DNA of 9,079 bases from JANXUF01 sp043747685 (GCA_043747685.1 JAYTOR010000320.1:1-9079), one strand, 5' to 3'; shown: positions 1 to 6,164, counted from the first letter of the stretch. Notes: generated from the letters alone by a model not told the origin. Translations and numbers: made by a program.

Positions 1-5
1 GAGAG

Positions 6-935
6 ATGGTGTCAGCGAACCTCCGCGATCTCGAAATCCGCCACCTGCAGGCGTTGCAGGCGGTCGCCGAGGAAGGCTCGTTCGGTCGCGCCGCGCAGCG
101 TCTCGGGTTCAGTCAATCGGCCGTCAGCCAGCAGATCGGGGCGCTCGAACGCGTCGTCGGGGAGTCGGTGTTCGACCGTCCGGGTGGGCCGCGTCCTGTC
201 GAACTGACACCGGTGGGCTGCATGTTGCTCGATCACGCCAACGCCGTGCTGAGCCGCATCCGCCAGGCCGAGGACGACCTCGAACGTCTGCGTCACGGCG
301 GCAGCGGGCGCCTCGTCATCGGCACGTTCCAGAGCGTCTCGGTGCGCATCCTGCCGACGATCGTCCAGCGCATGCGTTCTGAAGTTCCAGGCGTGCTGAT
401 CAAGGCGGTCGAGTCGGACATCAACGAGGATCTCGTTGCCGGGGTCGACAGCGGCGAACTCGATCTTGCCTTCATCGTCGGGGCCGTGCCGTCGGATCAC
501 TTCGACATCATCCATCTGTGCTCTGATCCGTTCGTCGTGTTGTCTGCTGCGCCGGCACCGCGGTCGGCGATCGCGACCGAGACCCTGAGCGGTGCCGCGC
601 TGATCGGTGAAGGCGTCGGATCGTGTTCTGCGCTGATCGAGGACGGTCTCCGGGCGATGGGCGTGTTGCCGGACTACGTTTTTCGCACGAACGACAACTC
701 GGCGATCCAGGCGATGGTCCGCGCAGGAATGGGGCATGCCGTCATGCCGTATCTCGCCGTCGACGAGTCCGACCAGTCCGTCGTCGTCAGGGATATGAAC
801 CCGCCGCTGCCTCCCCGCCGCATCGACCTCATCCGCCGTCGCGGCCGTACGTTGCACCCAGCGGCGCAGCGCTTCACCGCGCTTGCCGTCGAAGTCGCTG
901 CCAAGGTCACGAAGCCGACGATGATTGCCGTCTGA
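6..935 (+). CDS. LysR-family transcriptional regulator
   Basis: This is a 309-residue LysR-type regulator, a usual length for the family. Residues 11-70 form the N-terminal winged helix-turn-helix: the recognition region (about 27-48) has the family pattern GSFGRAAQRLGFSQSAVSQQ, followed by LTPVG at 68-71. A linker helix follows (about 75-97), then the two-lobed effector-binding domain (about 100-295) that begins GRLVIGTFQS. Such proteins bind DNA as dimers or tetramers and respond to a small molecule, often controlling a divergent neighbour; that neighbour and the gene's own promoter would lie left of base 1, so the target cannot be named. The ATG at 6 places the DNA-binding domain at the expected distance, but a start further upstream, or the GTG at 9, cannot be excluded. 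An 11-bp tandem duplication covers the stop codon. The family is certain from sequence pattern; the regulon is unknown. Confidence 0.93.
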   Translation: MVSANLRDLEIRHLQALQAVAEEGSFGRAAQRLGFSQSAVSQQIGALERVVGESVFDRPGGPRPVELTPVGCMLLDHANAVLSRIRQAEDDLERLRHGGSGRLVIGTFQSVSVRILPTIVQRMRSEVPGVLIKAVESDINEDLVAGVDSGELDLAFIVGAVPSDHFDIIHLCSDPFVVLSAAPAPRSAIATETLSGAALIGEGVGSCSALIEDGLRAMGVLPDYVFRTNDNSAIQAMVRAGMGHAVMPYLAVDESDQSVVVRDMNPPLPPRRIDLIRRRGRTLHPAAQRFTALAVEVAAKVTKPTMIAV

Positions 936-944
936 TTGCCGTCT
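923..944. repeat. 11-bp tandem duplication at the LysR stop codon
   Basis: GATTGCCGTCT occurs twice back to back (923-933 and 934-944), followed by GA, so two TGA triplets appear 11 bp apart. The first is the in-frame stop of the LysR gene. Removing one copy would leave the protein unchanged, so the duplication is probably a neutral slippage event. Confidence 0.85.
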
Positions 945-999
945 GATCGCCCTTCCGGCAGGATGATGCCCACCGTGCGAGTTCCGCTCTGCTCTCGGG

Positions 1000-1018
1000 T
1001 TTGCGGATCCTCCGCAAA
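1000..1018. terminator. Possible bidirectional terminator between lysR and udk
   Basis: A perfect 8-bp inverted repeat, TTTGCGGA / TCCGCAAA, with a 3-nt loop lies between the converging LysR and uridine kinase genes. It has A/T ends on both strands, so a short hairpin terminator serving both genes is reasonable. The U tract is only three bases, so intrinsic termination may be weak. Confidence 0.4.
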
Positions 1019-1032
1019 GGTCGATGTTGCGA

Positions 1033-1659
1033 CTACCGGTTGACGAGCTCGCGGACCCTTGCCAGCAGGATGTCGATCGCCGGGACGTTCATCCCGCCCT
1101 CCGGAAAGACGACGTCAGCGTTCCGCTTGCTCGGTTCGATGAACTGCTGATGGCTCGGGCGGACTGTTTCGAGGTATTGGGCGATGATGCTCTCCGTCGT
1201 CCTCCCGCGTTCGGTGACATCCCGCGTCAAGCGACGGATGAAGCGCAGGTCGCTGTCGGTGTCGATGAAGATCTTCAGATCGCAGATGTCGCGGATCGTC
1301 GGCTCGTACAGCACGAGGATGCCTTCGACGACGACAATTTTCGCCGACCGGACGATGCGCACATCGGACGAACGCGTGTGGTTCGCGTAGTCGTACACCG
1401 GGATCGGCACGCTAGCGCCGGCGCGAAGTGTGTCGAGATGCGAACGCAGCAACGGCCAGTCGAACGAGTCTGGATGGTCGTAGTTGACCTTGACGCGTTC
1501 TTCGAACGGCTGGTCGTCACGCGCCCAGTAATACGAATCGAGTTTGACCAGCGCAAGGTGGTCTTCGCCCATCAGATCGGCAAGCCGTTCGGAGACGGTC
1601 GTCTTGCCGGAGCACGTCCCGCCCGCTACACCAATGAAATAGGGCCGTTGACTCGACAT
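1033..1659 (-). CDS. udk: Uridine kinase (uridine/cytidine salvage)
   Basis: This 208-residue protein matches uridine kinase in length and in all main motifs. The P-loop GGTCSGKTT is at residues 13-21, the nucleoside-site segment LDSYYW at 40-45, NYDHPDSFDW at 59-68, PVYDYANHTR at 87-96, the strand VVVEGILVLY from about 109, and the lid FIDTDSDLRFIRRLTRD starting about 131. Known family role: ATP- or GTP-dependent phosphorylation of uridine and cytidine to UMP and CMP in the cytosol. The related phosphoribulokinase is less likely because the P-loop context and the DYANHTR segment are Udk-like. The ATG at 1659 lies two codons or so before the usual family start and has no clear Shine-Dalgarno site. 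A TAACGT hexamer ends 9 nt upstream, suggesting a very short or absent leader. The gene stands alone and is divergent from the DUF3263 operon. Confidence 0.93.
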   Translation of the reverse strand: MSSQRPYFIGVAGGTCSGKTTVSERLADLMGEDHLALVKLDSYYWARDDQPFEERVKVNYDHPDSFDWPLLRSHLDTLRAGASVPIPVYDYANHTRSSDVRIVRSAKIVVVEGILVLYEPTIRDICDLKIFIDTDSDLRFIRRLTRDVTERGRTTESIIAQYLETVRPSHQQFIEPSKRNADVVFPEGGMNVPAIDILLARVRELVNR

Positions 1660-1668
1660 TGGCGGCCT

Positions 1669-1674
1669 ACGTTA
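1669..1674 (-). promoter_or_regulatory. Candidate -10 element for udk
   Basis: On the minus strand TAACGT fits the actinobacterial TAnnnT -10 pattern and ends 9 nt before the udk ATG, so transcription would begin about 1-3 nt before the start codon. No convincing -35 hexamer is seen. It fits the pattern at other genes in this window. Confidence 0.35.
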
Positions 1675-1677
1675 CTG

Positions 1678-1700
1678 CCACCCGAGTGCTCTCTGGGTGG
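1678..1700. promoter_or_regulatory. Inverted repeat in udk / DUF3263 intergenic region
   Basis: CCACCC and GGGTGG are perfect inverted half-sites separated by 11 bp, located just upstream of the candidate udk -10 element, where a repressor could overlap the -35 region. It could equally be chance in high-G+C DNA; no regulator is identified. Confidence 0.2.
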
Positions 1701-1773
1701 TCCGGTCGGTCGGCGCAGGACCGCAGCGGTGAGGGTGCTTGTATCGGCTGCCCCAGCCAGGCAGGCTGTACGG

Positions 1774-2037
1774 GTGCCATTGAGCGAGCGTGAAAAAGCA
1801 GTCCTGGATTTCGAGCGATCGTGGTGGACATTCGACCAGCCGAAAGATTCGCTGATCCGTGAACGGTTCCAATGTGTTGAGCAGGCGTATTATCAGGAAC
1901 TCAACTCCGTGCTCGAACAACCGGAGGCGATCGATTACGACCCCCTTGGTGTTCGACGTCTACGACGTCTACGTGATCGTCGTCGGCGGGCGCGGCTTGA
2001 TAGTGCCAGTTCGGCCTCCGGAGGGGAACAGCGATGA
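1774..2037 (+). CDS. DUF3263 family small protein
   Basis: This 87-residue protein carries the DUF3263 signature, known almost only from actinobacteria and of unknown function. Residues 4-19 (SEREKAVLDFERSWW) are followed by an acidic/aromatic helical stretch with QAYYQELNSVLEQP (37-50), then DPLGVRRLRRLRDRRRRAR (56-74), a strongly basic segment. The compact helical fold and basic C-terminal part are compatible with nucleic-acid binding, but this is inference. The reading frame is open far upstream, antisense to udk; I chose the GTG at 1774 because the family begins here and AGGCAGG lies 8 nt upstream. GTG codons at 1729 and 1735 are alternatives. Its TGA overlaps the ATG of the LytR_C gene (ATGA), so the two are translationally coupled. 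From memory this matches the Rv0430-Rv0431 pair of M. tuberculosis. Confidence 0.82.
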   Translation: MPLSEREKAVLDFERSWWTFDQPKDSLIRERFQCVEQAYYQELNSVLEQPEAIDYDPLGVRRLRRLRDRRRRARLDSASSASGGEQR

Positions 2038-2741
2038 GTACAGATCTACCGCAGCAGGCACCGCCCTCAGGGCGGAGTGTGCCGCCCCGTGGGGCGACAC
2101 CGCCACGCTCTGGCGCTTCCGCCGTGGCGATCGTCGTGGCGCTGGTCGCTGCGCTGCTCGGCTTCTTCATCCTCAAGAAGATCGACAACAACAATACGAA
2201 CATCACGACGTCGGGTGGGCCGGTCGTGACCACCCCCGTGAGCGGTTCCGGCGGCTCGACCGCCACCGCGCCCGGATCTGCCGTCACCGTCGCCCAGACC
2301 ACGCCAGCCGTGGCCTCGATTGCCAGGACGCCGATCGTCGTCGTCGTTGCCAACAGCTCCGGCATCAAGGGGGCAGCGGCGACCGTGTCGACAAAACTTA
2401 AGACGCTCGGCTACACCACGCTGCCGCCGGGGAACGCCAGCGGCAACAAGAAGATTTCCGCCTCGTTGGTCTTCGTGGCCGCCGGCCAGGAAGCAGCGGC
2501 AACGCAGGTGATGGCAGATCTCGGGCTCGTCAACGTCATTCCGGCACCGATTCCGACCGACGCCACGAAGATCCCGCTGCTGGCCTCCAGCCGTCAAGGC
2601 GCGACGGTTGTCGTGATCCTCGGGACGGACCTGGCGAGCGCCACCGGAGGGACACCGCCGAGCCCCCCGGCGACGATCTCGCCCGGGGCATCCGTCACCA
2701 CCAAGGCAACGGCCACCAAGGCAACGACCTCCACGACCTGA
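2034..2741 (+). CDS. Membrane-anchored LytR_C domain protein (VirR-like)
   Basis: This 235-residue protein has a short Pro/Arg-rich cytoplasmic N-terminus (1-28), one membrane helix (about 29-48, followed by KK), a low-complexity Thr/Ser/Gly/Ala linker (51-98), a LytR_C domain (about 100-200) and a Thr/Pro/Lys tail (201-235). The LytR_C domain starts IVVVVANSSGIKGAAA, the family's V-x-N-x-(S/T)-G-x-x-G-x-A motif, and ends VVVILGTDL. The domain should lie outside the membrane. Related Rv0431 (VirR) of M. tuberculosis is linked to envelope integrity and vesicle release; a similar cell-wall role here is inference. It lacks the catalytic LCP phosphotransferase domain, so it is not a wall-polymer ligase. 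A strong GGAGGGG (2020-2026) lies 7 nt before the ATG inside the end of DUF3263, and the two genes overlap by 4 bp. The tail contains a 15-bp duplication. Confidence 0.85.
   Translation: MSTDLPQQAPPSGRSVPPRGATPPRSGASAVAIVVALVAALLGFFILKKIDNNNTNITTSGGPVVTTPVSGSGGSTATAPGSAVTVAQTTPAVASIARTPIVVVVANSSGIKGAAATVSTKLKTLGYTTLPPGNASGNKKISASLVFVAAGQEAAATQVMADLGLVNVIPAPIPTDATKIPLLASSRQGATVVVILGTDLASATGGTPPSPPATISPGASVTTKATATKATTSTT
2698..2726 (+). repeat. 15-bp-period tandem duplication in the LytR_C protein tail
   Basis: CCACCAAGGCAACG occurs at 2698-2711 and 2713-2726, a period of 15 bp that keeps the frame. It encodes the repeated TKATATKAT segment of the Thr-rich C-terminal tail. Confidence 0.8.
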
Positions 2742-2769
2742 CATCCCCGCAGACGGGTAACTCACGCCC

Positions 2770-2806
2770 GAGGCGTCCCTGCACGGGCACCGTGCTCGAA
2801 GGCCTC
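2770..2806. terminator. Weak stem-loop between converging LytR_C gene and glycerate kinase
   Basis: An inner stem GCACGG/CCGTGC (2781-2786 and 2790-2795, 3-nt loop) is enclosed by an outer stem GAGGC/GCCTC (2770-2774 and 2802-2806). There is no U tract on either strand, so it may be only a weak or Rho-assisted terminator. The rest of 2742-2862 shows nothing clear. Confidence 0.25.
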
Positions 2807-2862
2807 TGACGGCTTTCGGACGGCCCTCGGACCGGTCTCGGATAGCCCGAGGATGGCGGCCG

Positions 2863-3846
2863 CTATGGTGCGAGCAGGTCCAGGGCTGCTGACTCGATAC
2901 AGGCCAGGGTGTCGTTCATCGCCCGGTCCTCGCCGAAGCGTCCGACGAGTGAGACCGCCTCGATCCGCTGCTCGGTGCCGTCGTAGGTGTTGCCGACGAT
3001 CGCCACGATCCGCTTGCCGTGAGCCAGGGCGAGCGCAGCCATCTGGCCGACGACCTTCCCCTCGAAGCTCTGCTCGTCGAGGAAACCCTCGCCGGTGATG
3101 ATCAGGTCGGCCTGCGCCGTCCGCGCTTCGAGGGCGAGCTCCTCGGCCAATAGGTCGAACCCTGGGGTCAATACTGCGCCGAGCGCAACGAGTCCCCCGG
3201 CGAGGCCGCCGGCCGCACCGCTCCCAGGGACGTCGGTGACATCGACGCCGTAGTCGTGTGCGTAGACCTGCGCAAGGCGCTGCAGCCGCCCGGTCAGCAT
3301 CTCGACCTGGCTCGGGGTTGCGCCCTTCTGCGGGCCGAAGACGCGTGCCGCCTCAGTGAATTTTGTACGCACATCGCATGCCACGAGTAGTTCGACGCGA
3401 CGGAGGCGGGCTGGCTGATGGATCGCCCTGATCGCTCCGAGGCCGCCGTCGGTCGTTGCGGAACCCCCGAGCCCGACGATGATGCGCGTCGCTCCTGCGT
3501 CCAACGCTGCGTCGATGAGGTCGCCGGTACCGGTGGTCGTGGCGGCGAGCGCATCGTTGTGCTGTGCGTCCCCGGCAACGAGCAGCCCCGACGCCAAGGC
3601 CATCTCGATGACGGCGGTGCCATCTGCCAGTCGCCAGGGCGCAGCGACCGGGTCGCCCAGTGGACCAGTCACGATCGTCCGGCGATTCGGGCCACCGAAG
3701 GCGTCGAGCCAACCCTCCCCACCGTCCGATATCGGGGCCATGTCGCAGTCGTTACCCGTTTTCAGGCATGCGGATGCGATCGCTGCCGCGACCTCGATCG
3801 CGGTGGCGGTTCCGCGAAATTTGTCGACGGCGGCCAGCACTCTCAC
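2863..3846 (-). CDS. Glycerate kinase (GarK/GlxK type)
   Basis: This 327-residue protein has the family landmarks in order: AAVDKFRGT (5-13), SDGGEG (40-45), TTTGTGDLIDAALDAG (103-118), IVGLGGSATTDGGLGA (123-138), GPQKGA (171-176), GSGAAGGLAGG (208-218), TGEGFLDEQS..GK (251-264) and IVGNT near 283-287. It phosphorylates D-glycerate with ATP to 2- or 3-phosphoglycerate in the cytosol; which isomer cannot be read from sequence. It is some 40-50 residues shorter than the roughly 370-380 of typical enterobacterial enzymes, but no core motif is missing. The GTG at 3846 fits the family N-terminus and has TACCCT ending 7 nt upstream, suggesting a leaderless mRNA. The open frame continues to 4137 but there it runs antisense through the CysO-like gene. 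An alternative GTG at 3864 has GGAGG 11 nt upstream. The gene is divergent from the CysO-like gene. Confidence 0.9.
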   Translation of the reverse strand: MRVLAAVDKFRGTATAIEVAAAIASACLKTGNDCDMAPISDGGEGWLDAFGGPNRRTIVTGPLGDPVAAPWRLADGTAVIEMALASGLLVAGDAQHNDALAATTTGTGDLIDAALDAGATRIIVGLGGSATTDGGLGAIRAIHQPARLRRVELLVACDVRTKFTEAARVFGPQKGATPSQVEMLTGRLQRLAQVYAHDYGVDVTDVPGSGAAGGLAGGLVALGAVLTPGFDLLAEELALEARTAQADLIITGEGFLDEQSFEGKVVGQMAALALAHGKRIVAIVGNTYDGTEQRIEAVSLVGRFGEDRAMNDTLACIESAALDLLAP

Positions 3847-3853
3847 CGCCGCC

Positions 3854-3859
3854 AGGGTA
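3854..3859 (-). promoter_or_regulatory. Candidate leaderless -10 element for glycerate kinase
   Basis: TACCCT on the minus strand ends exactly 7 nt before the GTG at 3846. This spacing would put the first transcribed base at or next to the start codon. It supports 3846 over the GTG at 3864. No clear -35 hexamer is visible. Confidence 0.4.
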
Positions 3860-3906
3860 GCCACAGCGTGGCCGACCTCCGGACCGATCGTTGTGCCCGG
3901 CGACGT

Positions 3907-3927
3907 GGCGTCTGACCGTGCGACGCC
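3907..3927. promoter_or_regulatory. Inverted repeat in the divergent glycerate kinase / cysO region
   Basis: GGCGTC (3907-3912) and GACGCC (3922-3927) form a perfect inverted repeat with a 9-bp spacer, near the middle of the 118-bp divergent intergenic region. Its position about 25 bp upstream of the cysO-side -10 element suits a regulator site, but six-base arms in G+C-rich DNA are weak evidence. Confidence 0.25.
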
Positions 3928-3951
3928 TGTCCGAAACCCGATCTGTCCGGT

Positions 3952-3957
3952 TATCTT
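3952..3957 (+). promoter_or_regulatory. Candidate leaderless -10 element for the CysO-like gene
   Basis: TATCTT fits TAnnnT and ends 7 nt before the ATG at 3965. The bases between (TAGCCAC) hold no Shine-Dalgarno sequence, so a transcript starting at the ATG is the simplest reading. Confidence 0.5.
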
Positions 3958-3964
3958 TAGCCAC

Positions 3965-4240
3965 ATGGCCGCCACGATCCGGATCCCAACCACAATGCGC
4001 CCGATCTCTGGCGGTGCTTCCACCGTCGAGGTCGAGGGTTCGACGCTGGCCGAGGTACTCGCCGGGCTCGACGCTGCCCACCCCGGCTTCAACGAGCGGC
4101 TCTTCGACGAAGATGGCAAGCTGCGCAAGTTCGTCAACCTCTTCGTCGCCGATGACGATGTCCGCTACCTCGACGGGTTGAACACGCCGGTCCCCGATGG
4201 TGAGACCGTTTCGATCATGCCGGCCGTCGCCGGCGGCTGA
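3965..4240 (+). CDS. CysO-like sulfur carrier protein (MoaD/ThiS fold)
   Basis: This 91-residue protein has the beta-grasp layout of MoaD/ThiS carriers and ends in the required Gly-Gly (IMPAVAGG). The opening ATIRIPTTMRPISGG, the central GKLRKFVNLFVADDDVRYLDGL (from 51) and the ending PDGETVSIMPAVAGG closely resemble M. tuberculosis CysO as I remember it, more than MoaD or ThiS. The C-terminal glycine would be adenylated and thiocarboxylated, then donate sulfur; for CysO the acceptor is O-phosphoserine, via CysM, and Mec releases cysteine. Neither cysM, mec nor an activating enzyme is in this window, so cysteine synthesis is inferred from similarity alone; another sulfur pathway is possible. 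The ATG at 3965 is chosen because it starts the first beta strand and sits 7 nt after a TAnnnT element; the open frame upstream to 3479 is antisense to glycerate kinase. Confidence 0.85.
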   Translation: MAATIRIPTTMRPISGGASTVEVEGSTLAEVLAGLDAAHPGFNERLFDEDGKLRKFVNLFVADDDVRYLDGLNTPVPDGETVSIMPAVAGG

Positions 4241-4263
4241 CCTGGCGCTGGCTGACCTGGCGC
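4235..4263 (+). repeat. 15-bp-period tandem duplication at the cysO stop codon
   Basis: GGCTGACCTGGCGC occurs at 4235-4248 and 4250-4263. The first copy contains the final glycine codon and TGA stop of the CysO-like gene; the second supplies another TGA in the same frame five codons later, so the C-terminal Gly-Gly is unaffected. Confidence 0.85.
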
Positions 4264-4272
4264 GGTCGACTG

Positions 4273-4640
4273 CTACCGCTCGATTGCTACCGCCGGGTAC
4301 CGCTGGGGGTGCTGCGGGGTGAATGCCACGACCCGGAGCCCGAGCAACGTCAGTTCTGTATGGCGTCGGGCGTCGGACTGCAATCGACGCCGGCTCGAGT
4401 GCGTCGTATGTCCGGGACCTCGACGACGAGGCCTCCCTCGAACAGGAAATCCACCCTGGCGATCAATCCCGTGTCCTTCGAGAACACGTGTTGGGACAGC
4501 GGTCTGCCGAGACCGCCGGTGCGGACCACAGCGACGAGCCTGAGCCTGATCGCAGCGTCGATGTTGTCGGCGATCTCCTCGGCTGAGAAGCCGAACAGCC
4601 CGGCGTCGATGATCAGACGCTCGGCACTGAGCATCCGCAT
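4273..4640 (-). pseudogene. Decayed AbiEi/DUF559-like gene (frameshifted, internally deleted)
   Basis: Two minus-strand frames together resemble the C-terminal half of the AbiEi-like proteins with a DUF559-type nuclease-fold domain. The first frame (4640 down to about 4415) reads MRMLSAERLIIDAGLFGFS, AIRLRLV, GRPLSQHVF and ARVDFLFEGGLVVEV. The match then moves to the second frame, which continues THSSRRRLQSDARRHTELT, LLGLRVVAFTPQ to a TAG at 4273-4275. A one-base loss around 4405-4418 explains the switch. The stretch between AIRLRLV and LGRPLSQ is about 40-50 residues shorter than I expect for the family, suggesting an internal deletion, and the N-terminal winged-helix half is absent: the oxidoreductase gene ends at 4670 where it should lie. 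Intact members are about 280-330 residues, often encoded in many copies in actinobacteria. Whether they act as antitoxins, nucleases or something else is unsettled. Family assignment is from remembered motifs. Confidence 0.68.
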
Positions 4641-4669
4641 CCCGCGCTCGGGTCCCTGATCGACACCCG

Positions 4670-6157
4670 TCAGTTGATGACGGCGAGGAGGTCGGTGCGA
4701 GATGCCGGGCCGAGTCGTGGTTCCGGTGGTCGGTTCTCACGGTCGTTCCATGCGGCGAGTACGCGCGCGCTGACGTCGGTGTCGCTCAACAACGCATCTG
4801 GCGGAGTCAACAGGTTGAAGTTACGGAACACTGCGCGCAGGACGACTGCGTCGGTCCGCATCGCCGGCGCGAGCCCATCCCGAAGGACGCCGCGCAGGAA
4901 GGTTCGCGAGTCGCTCCGGTCGGCGTCTGGGTCTTCGCCGGCGAGCAGCGCGGCGGCGACCCGTTGCGCCTCGAGGTCCTGGTTCACCGACGCTCGATAC
5001 CACGGAACGATCTGCGCGTCGACCGTGGCGAGGTAACTCCGTGATTGGGCGTCGAGGTCATCCGGATTGGCGGCGATCGCGTCGGCGAGCAGTTGCGCGC
5101 CCCACAGCGCCGTCGAGCAACCCCGTCCATACAGCGGATTGGTGCACACCAGGGCATCGCCGACGGGATGCATGCCGCGAACGATCGGGTCACCATCGAC
5201 GGTAAGGGTTCGAAGGCGGTTGATCAGTCCGGCCATTGCGTGGACCCCGTCGGTGATCGGCGTTGCCCGGCCATCGAGCCATGGCGCAGTCGCCACCAGC
5301 CGGCGGCCGCAGCGATCGAACGTTTCGGGCTCGACCAGCAGTCTGCGTAGTTCGGCGTCGGCCGTCGGGATCGCCAGCGTCACCGAGAACGTGCGGTTGT
5401 CCCCGGAGAAGACCCCGTACTTGATGTACCCCAGATCGCCCCCGATCGGCCCAGCACGCGGCGGAAAGTCGGCACCGGGAAGCAGCCGGTAGAACCGCGA
5501 GAGATAGACGATGCCGGTGTCCTCGGTCGTTTCGAGCATCGAATCGACGCCGATTGCGCCGAGCCAACTGCCCAGGTCGCCACGCCGGCCGCTGGCTACG
5601 ACGACGAGGTCTGCGGTCAGCACCTCAGCACTGCTCAACCGGACCCCATCGATCCGCGGTGGTCGCCGGGTCGAGCCGTCCGGTGAGGTGTCGTCCGGTG
5701 CGGTGTCGTCCGGTGAGGTGACGAACCCTTCCACGCCGACGCCCGTACGGATGGTGACGACGGGGGAGCGGAGCACGGCGCGTCGCAGCACCCATTCGAA
5801 TGTCGTGCGGCGGCAGGCCAACATGACGACGTCGTCATCGTCTGCCATCGGCACGAAGTCGGCGATCGTCGGCGGTAGGTCAGCACCGAAGCGGATCTCC
5901 GAGGCGCCGGCGTCGAGGAGATCAGCGAGTACGTCGGGATAGCGATCGCGCAGTGTTGTGTAGAGCCTGGCGAGGAATGCGTGGCTGTGGCGCACCTGCG
6001 GAGCTCCACGGCGGTCCCACTCGAACGCTTCGTCCGGTGAATTCGGCATCGGCGTGTCGTCTCGCTCGACAACGGTCACGCTGTGTCCGCTTCTCGACAG
6101 TGTCAACGCTGCTGACAACCCGGCGATACTGCCGCCCACCACCACGACATCGGCCAT
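4670..6157 (-). CDS. FAD-dependent oxidoreductase / monooxygenase-like protein
   Basis: This 495-residue protein has an N-terminal Rossmann FAD site, VVVVGGSIAGLSAAL (4-18), followed by VVERD (29-33) whose Glu should bind the ribose. A long substrate/FAD middle region follows, then the second FAD motif, VGDALVCTNPLYGRG (332-346), matching GD-x5-6-P-x2-G-x-G of group A flavin monooxygenases and geranylgeranyl-reductase-like proteins. GAPQVRHSHAF (51-61) is typical of a branch often annotated only as FAD-dependent oxidoreductase. The C-terminal 140 residues have no motif I can name, and the substrate is unknown. No signal peptide or membrane helix is seen. A three-unit 15-bp repeat encodes SPDDT/APDDT/SPDGS at about 148-162, probably a surface loop. 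I chose the ATG at 6157 rather than the TTG at 6166: TAGCTT ends 7 nt upstream of this ATG. It is divergent from groEL. Confidence 0.85.
   Translation of the reverse strand: MADVVVVGGSIAGLSAALTLSRSGHSVTVVERDDTPMPNSPDEAFEWDRRGAPQVRHSHAFLARLYTTLRDRYPDVLADLLDAGASEIRFGADLPPTIADFVPMADDDDVVMLACRRTTFEWVLRRAVLRSPVVTIRTGVGVEGFVTSPDDTAPDDTSPDGSTRRPPRIDGVRLSSAEVLTADLVVVASGRRGDLGSWLGAIGVDSMLETTEDTGIVYLSRFYRLLPGADFPPRAGPIGGDLGYIKYGVFSGDNRTFSVTLAIPTADAELRRLLVEPETFDRCGRRLVATAPWLDGRATPITDGVHAMAGLINRLRTLTVDGDPIVRGMHPVGDALVCTNPLYGRGCSTALWGAQLLADAIAANPDDLDAQSRSYLATVDAQIVPWYRASVNQDLEAQRVAAALLAGEDPDADRSDSRTFLRGVLRDGLAPAMRTDAVVLRAVFRNFNLLTPPDALLSDTDVSARVLAAWNDRENRPPEPRLGPASRTDLLAVIN
5679..5723 (-). repeat. Three-copy 15-bp repeat inside the FAD oxidoreductase gene
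   Basis: On the plus strand TCCGGTGAGGTGTCG is followed directly by TCCGGTGCGGTGTCG and TCCGGTGAGGTGACG. The copies differ by one or two bases. The 15-bp unit keeps frame and encodes an acidic SPDDT-like five-residue repeat. Confidence 0.9.
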
Positions 6158-6164
6158 GCGGGTC

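Noticed and set aside
12..857. Minus-strand 281-residue open frame opposite the LysR gene
   Set aside because: The LysR frame has clear domain motifs; the opposite frame is Asp/Arg/His-rich with no recognisable motif.
1684..1690. GAGTGCT upstream of udk, resembling a CIRCE half-site
   Set aside because: No matching AGCACTC arm lies at the nine-base spacing, so it is not an HrcA operator.
1024..1773. Long plus-strand open frame leading into the DUF3263 gene
   Set aside because: Bases 1033-1659 are antisense to a clear uridine kinase, and the translated sequence there has no family likeness. Only the part from about 1774 is DUF3263.
1954..1971. Tandem CGACGTCTA duplication in the DUF3263 gene
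   Set aside because: It encodes RRLRRL, which is part of the conserved basic motif of the family, so it is not a recent slippage event of interest.
2067..2765. Minus-strand 232-residue open frame, Arg/Gly-rich
   Set aside because: It is the antisense shadow of the LytR_C gene, with low-complexity Arg/Gly composition typical of G+C-rich shadow frames.
3479..3964. Upstream extension of the CysO-like frame
   Set aside because: It is antisense to glycerate kinase and unlike any carrier protein; the beta-grasp fold begins at 3965.
3847..4137. N-terminal extension of glycerate kinase to 4137
   Set aside because: It runs antisense through the start of the CysO-like gene. The family N-terminus begins at the GTG at 3846, which also has a fitting -10 element.
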